DNA of 64,000 nt from CAVVAH01 sp963746175 (GTDB lineage: Bacteria; Actinomycetota; Actinomycetes; JACCUZ01): positions 1,054,001-1,118,000 of the forward strand of contig CAVVAH010000001.1 of assembly GCA_963746175.1 (NCBI GenBank). The letters are read 5' to 3'. A model generated the notes under the pieces. The model saw only the letters and a list, made by a program, of their open reading frames with translations. It did no database searches and was not told where the DNA came from. A program made the position numbers and the translations under genes. Shown piece by piece: positions 51,808 through 61,091 of this stretch (positions are counted from its first letter, which is position 1; the number at the start of each line of letters is the position of its first letter).

Positions 51808-52020
51808 ATGCGCACGTCTGCGGCTCGTACCCTCTCCCCCGTCCTGGCCCTCGTCGCCGCCCTCGCCCTGGTCGCCGTCGCGATCCTCGCCGGCGCGCTG
51901 ACCTCGGCCGGCCACGACTCCGCCGGGGCGTCCTGGAACAAGAACCACCAGGCCGGCGCGTCCTGGAACCACAAGAACGTCCGGGCCGGCGCCTCGTGGA
52001 ACTACGTGGGCGGCCGCTGA
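51808..52020 (+). CDS. small exported peptide with AGASWN repeats
   Basis: About 70 residues. ATG at 51808 follows AAGGAG. One hydrophobic segment (LSPVLALVAALALVAVAILAGALTSA) acts as signal peptide or membrane anchor. The rest is three copies of the hexapeptide AGASWN, 10-11 residues apart (AGASWNKNHQ, AGASWNHKNVR, AGASWNYVGGR). The regular repeats with variable spacers suggest a structural or signalling peptide. No processing enzyme or RiPP machinery is adjacent. The next gene on the same strand encodes a GGDEF-EAL protein. Confidence 0.75.
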   Translation: MRTSAARTLSPVLALVAALALVAVAILAGALTSAGHDSAGASWNKNHQAGASWNHKNVRAGASWNYVGGR

Positions 52021-52119
52021 CCCCTCAGCGCCACCGCCGCTGACCCGAACGGGTCAAACACGCGGTGTGATGTGGCCTGAACGCTACGCAATGTGGTCGG
52101 ATGCCCCCACAATCGGGGG

Positions 52120-54672
52120 GTGTTCCGTCGCCTGGTGCCCCCTGACGCCCTGATCTGGGTCGTCAGCGGGCTGCTGGCCGCCACCGGGCTGCTGCTCTGG
52201 CGGCCGGGGGTGACCCTCGACCCGCTGGCCCCCGACGTGTGGTGGCCGATCGTCGCGGCGTTGTTCGCCGTCACCGAGCGGTTCGCGGTGCACCTGCCGT
52301 TCGGGCGGGACAACCACAGCATCACGCTCAACCAGGCGCCGCTGGTCATCGGGCTGTTCTTCCTGCCGGCCGAGCAGATCGTGCTGGCCGCCGTCGTCGG
52401 CGTCGCCGTCGTGCACCTGGTGCTGCGCCGCAACCAGCTGATCAAGGCAGCGTTCAACGTCGCCTCGACGGTGGCCCAGGTCACCGTGGCGTGCCTGGTC
52501 TTCGCCGGCGTCCTGCACCTGCTCTCGATCCGCGCCGAGGGCCTGTCCGCGGGCACCTGGGTGGCTGCGCTGGCCGCGACCCTGGCCGCCGACCTCGTCG
52601 CGAACATCGCGCTGTTCGTCATCATCAGCCTTCGGCTGAGCCGGTGGGACCTCGGCGAGCTCGCCCGCACCCTCGGCACCGCCGCGATCGGCACGGCCGT
52701 CGTCACCGACCTCGCACTGGTCGCCGTCCTGGTGCTGCAGGACTCCCTCGCCGCGCTGGCCCTGCTGGCCGTGCTGGCGGTCCTGAGCTTCGCGCTGTAC
52801 CGCGGCTTCCACGTTCAGCGGCTGCGCTACAGCCGGCTCGAGCTGCTCTACCAGTTCACCCGCTCGGTCGACCAGGCGCTGCAGGACGAGTCGGTGCTGG
52901 AGACCGTACGGCTCGAGGCCTGCCAGCTCCTGCGGGCGCGCACCGCGTCGGTGGTCCTCTGCCAGCCGAACACCACGCAGTGGTGGGCGCCGGCCTGCCA
53001 CGGCGAACCGGTGCTGCTGGCCCGAGGTGGTGTCGGGGCGGAGCACGACGTCCTGCGCGGCGACGGTCACCTCGACGGCATGGCCGCTCCCCTCCGCGAC
53101 GGCGGCGAGATCACCGGCGTCTTCCTGGTGACCGACCGGCTCGACGACGTCAGCACCTTCGACCGCGACGACCTGAAGCTCTTCGAGGCGCTGGCCGGGC
53201 ACGCGAGCGTCGCGCTCACCAACTCCGGGCTGGTGGCCCGCGTCAAGGCCGCGGCGCAGGAGACCGAGCACCTCTCGCTGCACGACCCGCTCACCGGCCT
53301 GCCCAACCGGCTGCACTTCCAGCAGCGGCTGGAACGCCGGCTGCTGACCGACGGGTCGGCCGCCGTCCTCCTCATGGACGTCGACCGGTTCAAGGAGGTC
53401 AACGACACCCTCGGGCACGACGTGGGCGACCGGCTCCTGCGCGAGGTCGGCCGGCGGCTGCGCCAGGTCGAGCGCGGTGAGACCGTCGTGGCCCGGCTCG
53501 GCGGCGACGAGTTCGCCGTCCTGCTCGGCGGGGACGACGTGCACATCGAGGGCATGGTCGCCCGCATCACCCGTGACATGGCACGCCCGTTCGACCTCGG
53601 CGAGGTCACCCTCGACGTGATGGCCTCCATCGGCATCGCCTCTACCCCGCGCGACGGCTCGTCGGCCGCGCTGCTGCTGCGTCGCGCCGAGGTCGCGATG
53701 TACGACGCCAAGCACGGCTCGACGGGCGTGGCCCGCTACGACCCCAACCGCGATCCCTACAGCTCGCGGCGGCTGTCGCTCATCGGCGACCTGGCGCGGG
53801 CCGTCGAGGAGAGCACGCTCGAGCTGCACTACCAGCCGCAGGCCGATCCCAGCACCGGCCAGGTGACCGGCGTCGAGGCGCTGCTCCGGTGGAACCATCC
53901 GCTGTGGGGCAACGTGCCGCCGGACGAGTTCATCCCGCTCGCCGAGCACACCGGCCTGATCAAGCCGCTGACCCGCTTCGTCATCGACACCGCTGTACGG
54001 CAGTGCGTCGCCTGGCGCGACTCGGGCACGCCGGTGCTGATGGCCGTCAACGTCTCGATGCGCAACCTGCTCGAGCCGGAGCTCGCCGACACTGTCGCAC
54101 GCATGCTCGTCCAGGCCGGGCTGCCGGCGGCGCTGCTCAAGCTGGAGGTCACCGAGAGCGCGATCGTCTCCGACCCGGAGCGCGCGGTCACCGCCCTGGA
54201 GCGGCTGGTCGACCTCGGTCTGCACGTCTCCGTGGACGACTTCGGCACGGGCTACTCGTCGTTGACCCGGCTGCGCAGCCTCCCCGTGCAGGAGGTCAAG
54301 ATCGACCGGTCCTTCGTGCAGCACCTGTCCGAGCGCGAAGACGACAAGGCCATCGTGCGCGCCGTCATCGGGCTGGGCCACGACCTCGGGCTCCGCGTGG
54401 TCGCCGAGGGCGTCGAGGACGAGGCGAGCTGGCGGCTGCTGCGCGAGATGGACTGCGACCTGGTCCAGGGCTACTTCCTGGCCAGGCCGATGCCGGCCGC
54501 GATGATGACCAGCTGGCTCTCGGAGCACTTCGCGGCGTACGCGACGCGGATCCGCAGCGAGGAGCCCGACGTGACCCCCGTTGCTGCCGCGACCGAAGGC
54601 GAGCCTGGTGCCCGCGGCTCCGCCGGTGGCGGCACGGCCGTCCCCGACGTCCGCCGCCTCCGCCGCATCTGA
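52120..54672 (+). CDS. membrane GGDEF-EAL cyclic-di-GMP protein
   Basis: About 850 residues. The N-terminal third has around seven hydrophobic helices (a MASE-like sensor). A GAF-like domain follows (about 255-390), then a GGDEF domain with an intact LGGDEF at 461-465, then an EAL domain with EALLRW at 586-591 and DDFGTGYSS later. Both catalytic motifs are intact, so it may both make and break c-di-GMP. The tail is Pro/Gly/Ala-rich. GTG at 52120 is preferred; an in-frame GTG at 52093 also exists. Confidence 0.93.
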   Translation: MFRRLVPPDALIWVVSGLLAATGLLLWRPGVTLDPLAPDVWWPIVAALFAVTERFAVHLPFGRDNHSITLNQAPLVIGLFFLPAEQIVLAAVVGVAVVHLVLRRNQLIKAAFNVASTVAQVTVACLVFAGVLHLLSIRAEGLSAGTWVAALAATLAADLVANIALFVIISLRLSRWDLGELARTLGTAAIGTAVVTDLALVAVLVLQDSLAALALLAVLAVLSFALYRGFHVQRLRYSRLELLYQFTRSVDQALQDESVLETVRLEACQLLRARTASVVLCQPNTTQWWAPACHGEPVLLARGGVGAEHDVLRGDGHLDGMAAPLRDGGEITGVFLVTDRLDDVSTFDRDDLKLFEALAGHASVALTNSGLVARVKAAAQETEHLSLHDPLTGLPNRLHFQQRLERRLLTDGSAAVLLMDVDRFKEVNDTLGHDVGDRLLREVGRRLRQVERGETVVARLGGDEFAVLLGGDDVHIEGMVARITRDMARPFDLGEVTLDVMASIGIASTPRDGSSAALLLRRAEVAMYDAKHGSTGVARYDPNRDPYSSRRLSLIGDLARAVEESTLELHYQPQADPSTGQVTGVEALLRWNHPLWGNVPPDEFIPLAEHTGLIKPLTRFVIDTAVRQCVAWRDSGTPVLMAVNVSMRNLLEPELADTVARMLVQAGLPAALLKLEVTESAIVSDPERAVTALERLVDLGLHVSVDDFGTGYSSLTRLRSLPVQEVKIDRSFVQHLSEREDDKAIVRAVIGLGHDLGLRVVAEGVEDEASWRLLREMDCDLVQGYFLARPMPAAMMTSWLSEHFAAYATRIRSEEPDVTPVAAATEGEPGARGSAGGGTAVPDVRRLRRI

Positions 54673-54778
54673 GGGGTCCACTCTCCCGCCGTCGTGCATG
54701 GCCGTCAGGTCAACAGCGGCTGTGGAGGAGGGGTCCGTCTCCGCCCTCCGCCCGTGTCGGTGACCGGTCGATGCGTGT

Positions 54779-54852
54779 CCACCTGTCGGGATCGAGCCAA
54801 GTGGACCGGCTGCGCGGGCAACACGCCGAGTGAAGCCGGTCCACTTCAGGTG
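54779..54852. repeat. nested palindrome in the gap before nadE
   Basis: The inner arms AAGTGGACCGGCT (54799-54811) and AGCCGGTCCACTT (54834-54846) are perfect complements. Short outer arms CACCTG and CAGGTG extend it. It lies about 110 bases after the GGDEF-EAL stop and 120 before nadE, between genes on the same strand. The rest of the 297-base gap shows no gene. Confidence 0.8.
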
Positions 54853-54969
54853 AGCAGCGAACGGCGGTCATGGCGCCCCCCTCCTCCGAAGCCGCCTCTG
54901 ACCTGAGCCTCACCACCGGGCGGGAAAGGGCCGCATCGCAGCCCGAAGCGACGGCCGTACGCTCGACGT

Positions 54970-56748
54970 GTGGCCCAGCTGCGTCTCGCCCTCGCCCAGC
55001 ACGACCCGGTCGTCGGAGACCTCGACGGCAACGCCGCGCAGGTGCTGGCCTGGTCCCGCCGGGCCGCCGAGCAGGGCGCTCACCTGGTGGCCTTTCCCGA
55101 GATGGCCCTGACCGGCTACCCGGTCGAGGACCTCGCGCTGCGGCGGTCGTTCGTCGACGCGTCGCGAAAGGCGCTCGACGTGCTGGCCACCCGGCTGGAC
55201 GCCGAGGGCCTCGGAGAGCTCGCCGTCGTGGTCGGCTTCCTCGACGGGGCACCGGACGAGGTGCCCGTGCTCGGGACGCCGAAGGGCGCGCCGCAGAACG
55301 CCGCCGCCGTGCTCCATCGCGGCACCGTCGCGGCCCGCTACGCCAAGCACCACCTGCCCAACTACGGCGTCTTCGACGAGTACCGCTACTTCGTGCCCGG
55401 CAGCTCGCTGACCGTGGCACGCGTGCACGGCGTCGACGTCGCCATCGCGATCTGCGAGGACATCTGGCAGGAGGGCGGACCGGTCGCCGTCGCGCGCGAG
55501 GCGGGAGCCGGCCTGCTGCTGGTCATCAACGGCTCGCCGTACGAGCGCAACAAGGACGACGTGCGGCTCGACCTGGTCCGCCGGCGGGCCGCCGGGGCGG
55601 GCTGTGCGCTGGCCTACGTCAACATGGTCGGCGGCCAGGACGAGCTGGTCTTCGACGGCGACTCGCTGGTGGTGGACGTCGGCGGCGACGTGCTGGCGCG
55701 GGCCCAGCAGTTCGTCGAGGAGCTGCTCGTCGTCGACCTCGACCTGCCGGACGCGACCGCCCCCACCGCCGACGAGGCCAGCCATGTGGTGGCTCCGGAC
55801 GGCTCCGCCACGACGATCCACCGCGTCCTGCTCTCGAGCGACCCGCTCCCCCGGTGGGAGCCGGTGGCGGCGCCGGTGGCCGAGCGCGTCGAGGACGAGG
55901 CCGAGGTCTACGGCGCCCTCGTCCTCGGGCTGCGCGACTACGTGGGCAAGAACGGGTTCCGCAGCGTCCTGCTCGGTCTCTCCGGCGGGATCGACTCCTC
56001 GCTGGTCGCGGCCATCGCCTGCGACGCGCTCGGCGCGGAGAACGTCTACGGCGTCTCCAACCCGAGCGACTACTCGAGCGAAGGATCGCGCACCGACGCC
56101 GCGGAGCTGGCCCGGCGCACGGGCCTGAACTTCCAGACGGTGCCGATCGCCCCGATGGTCGCGGCGTACCAGGACGCCCTGCACCTCGACGGGCTCGCGG
56201 AGGAGAACCTGCAGGCCCGGATCCGGGCGGTGATCTGGATGGGGCTGTCCAACCAGTTCGGCCACCTGGTGCTCGCCTGCGGCAACAAGAGCGAGCTCTC
56301 GGTCGGCTACTCCACCATCTACGGCGACGCGGTCGGCGGCTTCGCCCCCATCAAGGACGTGCCGAAGACGTCGGTGTGGGCCCTGTCGCGCTGGCGCAAC
56401 GCCGACGCGGAGCGGCGCGGCGAGACCCCACCGATCCCGGAGTCGTCGATCACCAAGCCGCCGTCCGCGGAGCTCCGTCCCGGTCAGGTCGACACCGACT
56501 CGCTGCCCGACTACGAGCTGCTCGACGACATCCTCGACGACTACGTCGAGCAGGACCGCGGGTCCGGCGAGCTGCTGGCTGCCGGCTTCGACCAGGCGGT
56601 GGTCGAGAAGGTGCTGCAGCTCACCGACCACGCGGAGTACAAGCGACGCCAGTACCCGCCCGGCCCCAAGATCTCGCTGAAGGCGTTCGGCCGCGACCGG
56701 CGGCTGCCGATCACCAGCCGCTGGCGCGAGCACGCCCCGCGGCCCTGA
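54970..56748 (+). CDS. nadE: glutamine-dependent NAD+ synthetase
   Basis: A 592-residue enzyme that amidates nicotinate adenine dinucleotide, the last step of NAD synthesis. The N-terminal nitrilase-like glutaminase domain has the Glu-Lys-Cys triad in FPEMALTGYP, AKHHLPNYG and AIAICEDIW. The C-terminal synthetase domain has the ATP loop LSGGIDSS, the NKSELSVGY segment and the YKRRQ(Y/F)PPGPK end. GTG start. Confidence 0.96.
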   Translation: MAQLRLALAQHDPVVGDLDGNAAQVLAWSRRAAEQGAHLVAFPEMALTGYPVEDLALRRSFVDASRKALDVLATRLDAEGLGELAVVVGFLDGAPDEVPVLGTPKGAPQNAAAVLHRGTVAARYAKHHLPNYGVFDEYRYFVPGSSLTVARVHGVDVAIAICEDIWQEGGPVAVAREAGAGLLLVINGSPYERNKDDVRLDLVRRRAAGAGCALAYVNMVGGQDELVFDGDSLVVDVGGDVLARAQQFVEELLVVDLDLPDATAPTADEASHVVAPDGSATTIHRVLLSSDPLPRWEPVAAPVAERVEDEAEVYGALVLGLRDYVGKNGFRSVLLGLSGGIDSSLVAAIACDALGAENVYGVSNPSDYSSEGSRTDAAELARRTGLNFQTVPIAPMVAAYQDALHLDGLAEENLQARIRAVIWMGLSNQFGHLVLACGNKSELSVGYSTIYGDAVGGFAPIKDVPKTSVWALSRWRNADAERRGETPPIPESSITKPPSAELRPGQVDTDSLPDYELLDDILDDYVEQDRGSGELLAAGFDQAVVEKVLQLTDHAEYKRRQYPPGPKISLKAFGRDRRLPITSRWREHAPRP

Positions 56749-56830
56749 CACGTCCCGCCTCCGGGCCGTGTCACCATGAAGACGTCCGGGGACTCCGTCC
56801 GGGAGCCTCGAGGCGACACGGAGGTCTGAC

Positions 56831-57715
56831 ATGACCAGCCCCACCGCCGGCACGCCCGCACGCGACGAGAGCCCTGCGCCGTACGGCAGCGGCCCTGCGC
56901 CGGGCGGCGGCACCCCACCGAAGCGGGTGCGGGTCCACCACCTGCGCGCCATGAAGGAACGCGGCGAGCGCTTCGCGATGCTCACGTCGTACGACCAGAT
57001 GACCGCGGAGATCTTCGACGCCGCCGGGATCCCGGTGCTGCTCGTCGGCGACTCGGCAGCCAACAACGTCCTCGGCTACGACACGACCCTGCCGGTCACC
57101 GTCGACGAGCTGATCCCGCTGGTGCGCGCGGTCAGCCGCGGTGCCCACCGGGCGCTGGTCGTCGCCGACCTTCCGTTCGGGTCGTACCAGGCGTCCGCGG
57201 AGCAGGCACTGGCGACGTCGGTGCGGTTCATGAAGGAGGGCGGTGCCCACGCCGTGAAGCTCGAGGGCGGCGTCGCTGTGGTGCCCCAGGTGCAGGCGCT
57301 CGTGACCGCCGGCATCCCGGTGATGGCGCACATCGGCTTCACCCCGCAGAGCGAGCACGGGCTCGGCGGGTACCGCGTCCAGGGCCGTGGGGCCGAGGCC
57401 GACCGGCTGCTCGCCGACGCCGTCTCGTTGGCCGAAGCCGGGGCGTTCGCCGTGGTGCTCGAGATGGTGCCGGCCGAGGTGGCCAAGCGGGTGACCGGGG
57501 AGCTCGCGATCCCCACGATCGGGATCGGCGCCGGCGTCGACTGCGACGGCCAGGTCCTGGTCTGGCAGGACATGGCCGGATTGCGCCACGGCCCGATGCC
57601 GCGGTTCGTCAAGCAGTACGCCGACCTGCGCGGCACCCTCACCGAGGCGGCTCGGGCGTACGCCGAGGACGTCGCGGCAGGCACGTTCCCGGCCGAAGAG
57701 CACTCCTTCAGCTGA
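56831..57715 (+). CDS. panB: 3-methyl-2-oxobutanoate hydroxymethyltransferase
   Basis: A 294-residue first enzyme of pantothenate synthesis (ketopantoate formation with methylene-tetrahydrofolate). The signatures RFAMLTSYDQMTAEIFDAAGIPVLLVGDS, DLPFGSYQ, AVKLEGG, AHIGFTPQS and GIGAGVDCDGQVLV are all present. It has a Pro-rich N-terminal extension of about 30 residues. It follows nadE by 82 bases; panC/panD are not in the window. Confidence 0.96.
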   Translation: MTSPTAGTPARDESPAPYGSGPAPGGGTPPKRVRVHHLRAMKERGERFAMLTSYDQMTAEIFDAAGIPVLLVGDSAANNVLGYDTTLPVTVDELIPLVRAVSRGAHRALVVADLPFGSYQASAEQALATSVRFMKEGGAHAVKLEGGVAVVPQVQALVTAGIPVMAHIGFTPQSEHGLGGYRVQGRGAEADRLLADAVSLAEAGAFAVVLEMVPAEVAKRVTGELAIPTIGIGAGVDCDGQVLVWQDMAGLRHGPMPRFVKQYADLRGTLTEAARAYAEDVAAGTFPAEEHSFS

Positions 57716-57742
57716 CCGACCCGGGTTGGGCCGATCGGTCAG
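57712..57742 (+). terminator. hairpin at the panB stop
   Basis: The arms CTGACCGA and TCGGTCAG are perfect complements around a 15-base loop that itself contains CCGGG and GGCC. It overlaps the stop codon of panB and precedes a gene on the same strand. A weak terminator candidate without a T run. Confidence 0.45.
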
Positions 57743-57807
57743 GTCTGCACAGGGACAGGTGCCTCCTCGCGCGTCGTGCTGCGGTCGAGCCCCCGCACCG
57801 GCAGCAT

Positions 57808-58428
57808 GTGCGGGTGGACTCGGAGCGCGTGCATGTCATCCGCGAGCTGCTCGCGACGACCGGCTGGGTGGAGCGCACGCGTGACTTCGCGACGATGCTG
57901 CGCCGGGCGGCGCCGTCGGCCGGCGGCCTGCTGCTCGTCGGCACGCCCACGGAGGAGCCGTGGCACCTCGCGGCGCACCTCGACGACGAGGCGCGCTTCG
58001 CCGGGGTGCCGGAGCTGTCGCCCACGCTTGTGCGCTGGTCCGTGCCGGCCGAGGCGCCGCCACACCTGTCGGTCGGAATGGCGCGGCTCGAAGCTGCCCG
58101 TCGCGACGAGACTGTGTTCGTCGTCGCACCCGACACGGCACCTGAAGGACTGCTCGAACGTGTCGCAGATGCACGCCGAACCGGGGCGACGATCCTGTCC
58201 ATCGACGACGGCGACGACGAGCTCGGCACCCTCGTGCACGAACGTCTCGTGGTGCCGACACGACAGCAGACCCGGCTCGTCGCGCAGTCGTCGTCGACCT
58301 ATGTGGACATGGACACGGTGCAGCACCTGGTGAGCGTTGCGGCCGGTGAAAGTGCGACACGCGTCGCGATGCGCGACCGACTTGCACGTTTTCTCGATCG
58401 CGTCAGCGGACCTGCGCCACGGCGTTGA
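57808..58428 (+). CDS. conserved-looking hypothetical protein
   Basis: A 206-residue soluble protein from GTG at 57808. It shows alternating strands and helices (GLLLVGTPTEEPWHLAAHL, ETVFVVAPDTAPEGLLERVADARRTGATILSI) suggesting a Rossmann-like core of the kind seen in SIS/phosphosugar domains, but no ligand motif is clear. It precedes the H1-like gene. Codon use is like the neighbours until its last ~100 bases, where GC content falls. Confidence 0.7.
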   Translation: MRVDSERVHVIRELLATTGWVERTRDFATMLRRAAPSAGGLLLVGTPTEEPWHLAAHLDDEARFAGVPELSPTLVRWSVPAEAPPHLSVGMARLEAARRDETVFVVAPDTAPEGLLERVADARRTGATILSIDDGDDELGTLVHERLVVPTRQQTRLVAQSSSTYVDMDTVQHLVSVAAGESATRVAMRDRLARFLDRVSGPAPRR

Positions 58429-58653
58429 CGTGCACGACGCGCCAACGAGGGCACGGTGCATCCCTTTGTCTGCAAGGGTTTTCGTAGGCAAGGCTTTCGT
58501 CTACGGACTTCGACACGACGATGTCGTCGGTGTGCGTGTGACGACGCCACAAAAACTCATGCAGCGAAATGCTGGTAACACGTGCGTCGTAGTGCGATCT
58601 TTTCGTGTGAAGACGTCGACCATCGGGCGACGTACGAGTGCCAGGAGGCGCGT

Positions 58654-59139
58654 GTGCCGGCCACAGAGGAAGAGACCACCGCGAAGGTGACCTACGCCGC
58701 AGCGGCTGCAAAGAAGACGACGACTGCTCGCACTGCCAAGAAGGCCGCGAAGAAGACGGCCAGGAAGACGGCTGCGAAGAAGTCGACGGCGAAGAAGACC
58801 ACCACCCGCAAGGCAGCGGCCAAGAAGGCCGCCAAGACCACGGCGCGCAAGACCGCCGTACGCAAGACAGCGGCCAAGAAGGCCGCCAAGACCACGGCGC
58901 GCAAGACCGCCGTGCGCAAGGCAGCAGCGAAGAAGGGTGCCGCCAAGCGCGCGACCAAGAAGACTGCGGCCAGGAAGTCGACCGCGAAGAAGACCACGGC
59001 GAAGCGGACCGCCAAGAAGACGACCGCGAAGAGGGCGCCGGCTCGCAAGGCAGCAGCCAAGAAGACCGCTGCGAGGAAGAGCACCGCCAAGCGGACGACC
59101 AAGAAGGCCACCGCGAGGAAGACTGCGCGCAAGCGCTAG
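58654..59139 (+). CDS. histone H1-like nucleoid protein
   Basis: A 161-residue protein that is almost entirely Lys, Ala, Thr and Arg in KKTAARK/KAAKK-type repeats, like the C-terminal tail of eukaryotic H1 and the lysine-rich tail of actinobacterial HupB. No folded HU domain is attached. Expected to bind and compact DNA non-specifically. The GTG at 58654 sits 5 bases after a perfect AGGAGG, which decides the start. The 225 bases upstream are clearly less GC-rich, as expected for a strong promoter. Confidence 0.88.
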   Translation: MPATEEETTAKVTYAAAAAKKTTTARTAKKAAKKTARKTAAKKSTAKKTTTRKAAAKKAAKTTARKTAVRKTAAKKAAKTTARKTAVRKAAAKKGAAKRATKKTAARKSTAKKTTAKRTAKKTTAKRAPARKAAAKKTAARKSTAKRTTKKATARKTARKR

Positions 59140-59150
59140 ACGCTCCACAC

Positions 59151-59190
59151 GTCGAAGGGGCCGCCCGGTCGTCCGGGCGGCCCCTTCGAC
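59151..59190. terminator. strong bidirectional hairpin
   Basis: The arms GTCGAAGGGGCCGCCCGG and CCGGGCGGCCCCTTCGAC are perfect 18-base complements around a TCGT tetraloop. It lies 11 bases after the H1-like stop and 23 bases before the stop of the convergent small gene. Confidence 0.85.
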
Positions 59191-59213
59191 GTCACGGGGC
59201 AGTGCTCAGCGGG

Positions 59214-59396
59214 TCAGTCGTCGTTCCAGTCCGGGTCGTTGTCCCAGGCCTCGGTCTTCTCCGCCGCTGTGGAGATGGCCGCCTGGGCCTCCTGCTGGGT
59301 CGCGTAGGGCCCGAGCCGCTCGGTCCCGGCGCACCCCTGGCCCTGCTCCACGGTCTTGTGGTTGAGGCAGTAGTACCACTGCTGGTCGTCACTCAT
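59214..59396 (-). CDS. small SPOR-like conserved protein
   Basis: A 60-residue acidic protein, MSDDQQWYYCLNHKTVEQG ... RLGPYATQQEAQAAISTAAEKTEAWDNDP. The GPYATQQEAQAAI segment resembles a SPOR-type helix. Similar small proteins occur widely in actinobacteria. Divergent from map. Confidence 0.75.
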   Translation of the reverse strand: MSDDQQWYYCLNHKTVEQGQGCAGTERLGPYATQQEAQAAISTAAEKTEAWDNDPDWNDD

Positions 59397-59431
59397 GGCG
59401 CCATCCTTCCCTCGATCTAGACTTCTGCACC

Positions 59432-60283
59432 ATGCCCACCCTGACTCCCGGCCGGCTCTCCCCCGTGCGCCAGGTCCCGCCGACCATTGCCCGGCCGGAG
59501 TACGTCGGCAAGCCGCGACCCGCCCGCTACACCGGGCCCGAGGTCAAGGACGCCGACACGATCGCGCGGATGCGCGTCGCAGGTCGCATCGCCGCGCAGG
59601 CCCTCGTCGAGGTCGGCAGGCACATCGCCCCCGGTGTCACCACCGACGAGCTGGACCGGGTCGGGCACGAGTTCGTGATCGACAACGGCGCCTACCCCTC
59701 CACGCTGGGCTACAAGGGGTTCCCGAAGTCTCTGTGCACCTCGGTCAACGAGGTCGTCTGCCACGGCATCCCGGACAGCACCGAGCTGCGTGAGGGCGAC
59801 ATCGTCAACATCGACATCACGGCCTTCATCGACGGCGTGCACGGCGACACCGACGCGACGTTCCTCGTCGGCGACGTCGCGGAGGAGGACCGGCTCCTGG
59901 TCGAGCGCACCGAGGAGGCACTGCGCCGGGCCATCAGGTCGGTGCGCCCCGGGCGACCGATCAGCGTCATCGGCCGCGTCATCGAGTCCTACGCCAGGCG
60001 CTTCGGCTACGGCGTCGTGCGCGAGTTCACCGGTCACGGCATCGGCACGTCGTTCCACTCCGGGCTGGTCGTGCCGCACTACGACGACGAGTCGCACGAC
60101 ACCGTGATCGAGGAAGGCATGACCTTCACGATCGAGCCCATGCTCAACCTCGGCACACCCGAGTGGGAGATGTGGGACGACGGCTGGACCGTGGTGACCC
60201 GCGACCGGGCGAGGTCGGCGCAGTTCGAGCACACGATCCTGGTGACCAGCGGCGAGCCGGAGATCCTCACGTTGCCGGGCTGA
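59432..60283 (+). CDS. map: type I methionine aminopeptidase
   Basis: A 283-residue enzyme that removes the initiator methionine. The five metal ligands fall in IVNIDITAFIDGVHGDTDATF (two Asp), GHGIGTSFH (His), GMTFTIEPML (Glu) and RSAQFEHTILVT (Glu). The N-terminal ~40-residue extension with a PxxP segment (PGRLSPVRQVPPTI) is that of the actinobacterial type Ic enzymes, which may act on the ribosome. Confidence 0.96.
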   Translation: MPTLTPGRLSPVRQVPPTIARPEYVGKPRPARYTGPEVKDADTIARMRVAGRIAAQALVEVGRHIAPGVTTDELDRVGHEFVIDNGAYPSTLGYKGFPKSLCTSVNEVVCHGIPDSTELREGDIVNIDITAFIDGVHGDTDATFLVGDVAEEDRLLVERTEEALRRAIRSVRPGRPISVIGRVIESYARRFGYGVVREFTGHGIGTSFHSGLVVPHYDDESHDTVIEEGMTFTIEPMLNLGTPEWEMWDDGWTVVTRDRARSAQFEHTILVTSGEPEILTLPG

Positions 60284-60313
60284 CCCGGCACGCCCCACGC
60301 CGCACCACGAGGG

Positions 60314-60607
60314 TCACGAACCGCTGGGCTGCCTGGGCTCCAGGTCGACCAGGCTGACGTGCCCCGGCTCGGGGTGCGGGATGAGCGTCGCCGCCATCCG
60401 GTGCAGCATCTCCGCCGTCGAGACACCGGCCACCAGTGCGAGACGGTCCAGCTGCTCACGGCAGAGCCGGGTCAGCTCCCGGGCGAGCTCGCCCGGGTCC
60501 TCGGTGAGAGCCCACAGCTGGTTCCAGCTGTCCTCGTCGTCCTGCCAGTCGGCGCGCACCATGGCGAGCGCGAGCCTGGTGGCATCGGAGTCCCGGGGAT
60601 CACTCAC
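60314..60607 (-). CDS. small hypothetical protein
   Basis: About 97 residues from a GTG at 60607, preceded by GGAAGG. It is helical and acidic (ATRLALAMVRADWQDDEDSWNQLW ... LARELTRLCREQLDRLAL) with no membrane segment. Convergent with map. No family recognised. Confidence 0.6.
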   Translation of the reverse strand: MSDPRDSDATRLALAMVRADWQDDEDSWNQLWALTEDPGELARELTRLCREQLDRLALVAGVSTAEMLHRMAATLIPHPEPGHVSLVDLEPRQPSGS

Positions 60608-60770
60608 GCCCACAGCCTTCCCGTCCGGCGGCTCCAGCGAAACCAGCCGGAAGAGTGAGCCCACAGGCCGCCGACCTGGGGAGACCGTGACCGAACGGGC
60701 CGGCGGTCGTTCTCAGGGCACAGCCGACGCGCGGGGGCGCCGGGACGCCCGACAGGTGGTGGTGGGAGCG

Positions 60771-61019
60771 ATGGTCGACAAGCAGGACCGGCTCACGCTC
60801 AGCCGGGACATCGAGGTGATCGCCGACCGGATCGCGCTGTCCGGCCAGACCGGCCGGGCCGACGAGCTCAAGGTCGTGGCGGCGCACCTGCGGGCGAAAG
60901 ACGCAGCGCGGACCCACGACGCCGTGGCCGGGCCGGCGCCGCGGCCCTACGTCCTGGGTGCCGCCGCCCTCGTGGCGTGGCTCGCCGTCGTGCTTCTCGT
61001 GGCCCTCCTGCTCGGCTGA
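60771..61019 (+). CDS. small tail-anchored membrane protein
   Basis: About 82 residues: a charged cytoplasmic part (VDKQDRLTLSRDIEVIADRIALSGQTGRADELKVVAAHL) and one C-terminal transmembrane helix (YVLGAAALVAWLAVVLLVALLLG). The ATG at 60771 is chosen; GTG at 60756 after GACAGG is possible. Function unknown. Confidence 0.6.
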   Translation: MVDKQDRLTLSRDIEVIADRIALSGQTGRADELKVVAAHLRAKDAARTHDAVAGPAPRPYVLGAAALVAWLAVVLLVALLLG

Positions 61020-61091
61020 GCGTCGTCACGCCGGCCTCGTCCAAGGTTGGTTGCGGTGGACGACGTTCCCGGTCTGCGCTTGTGTGACCTC

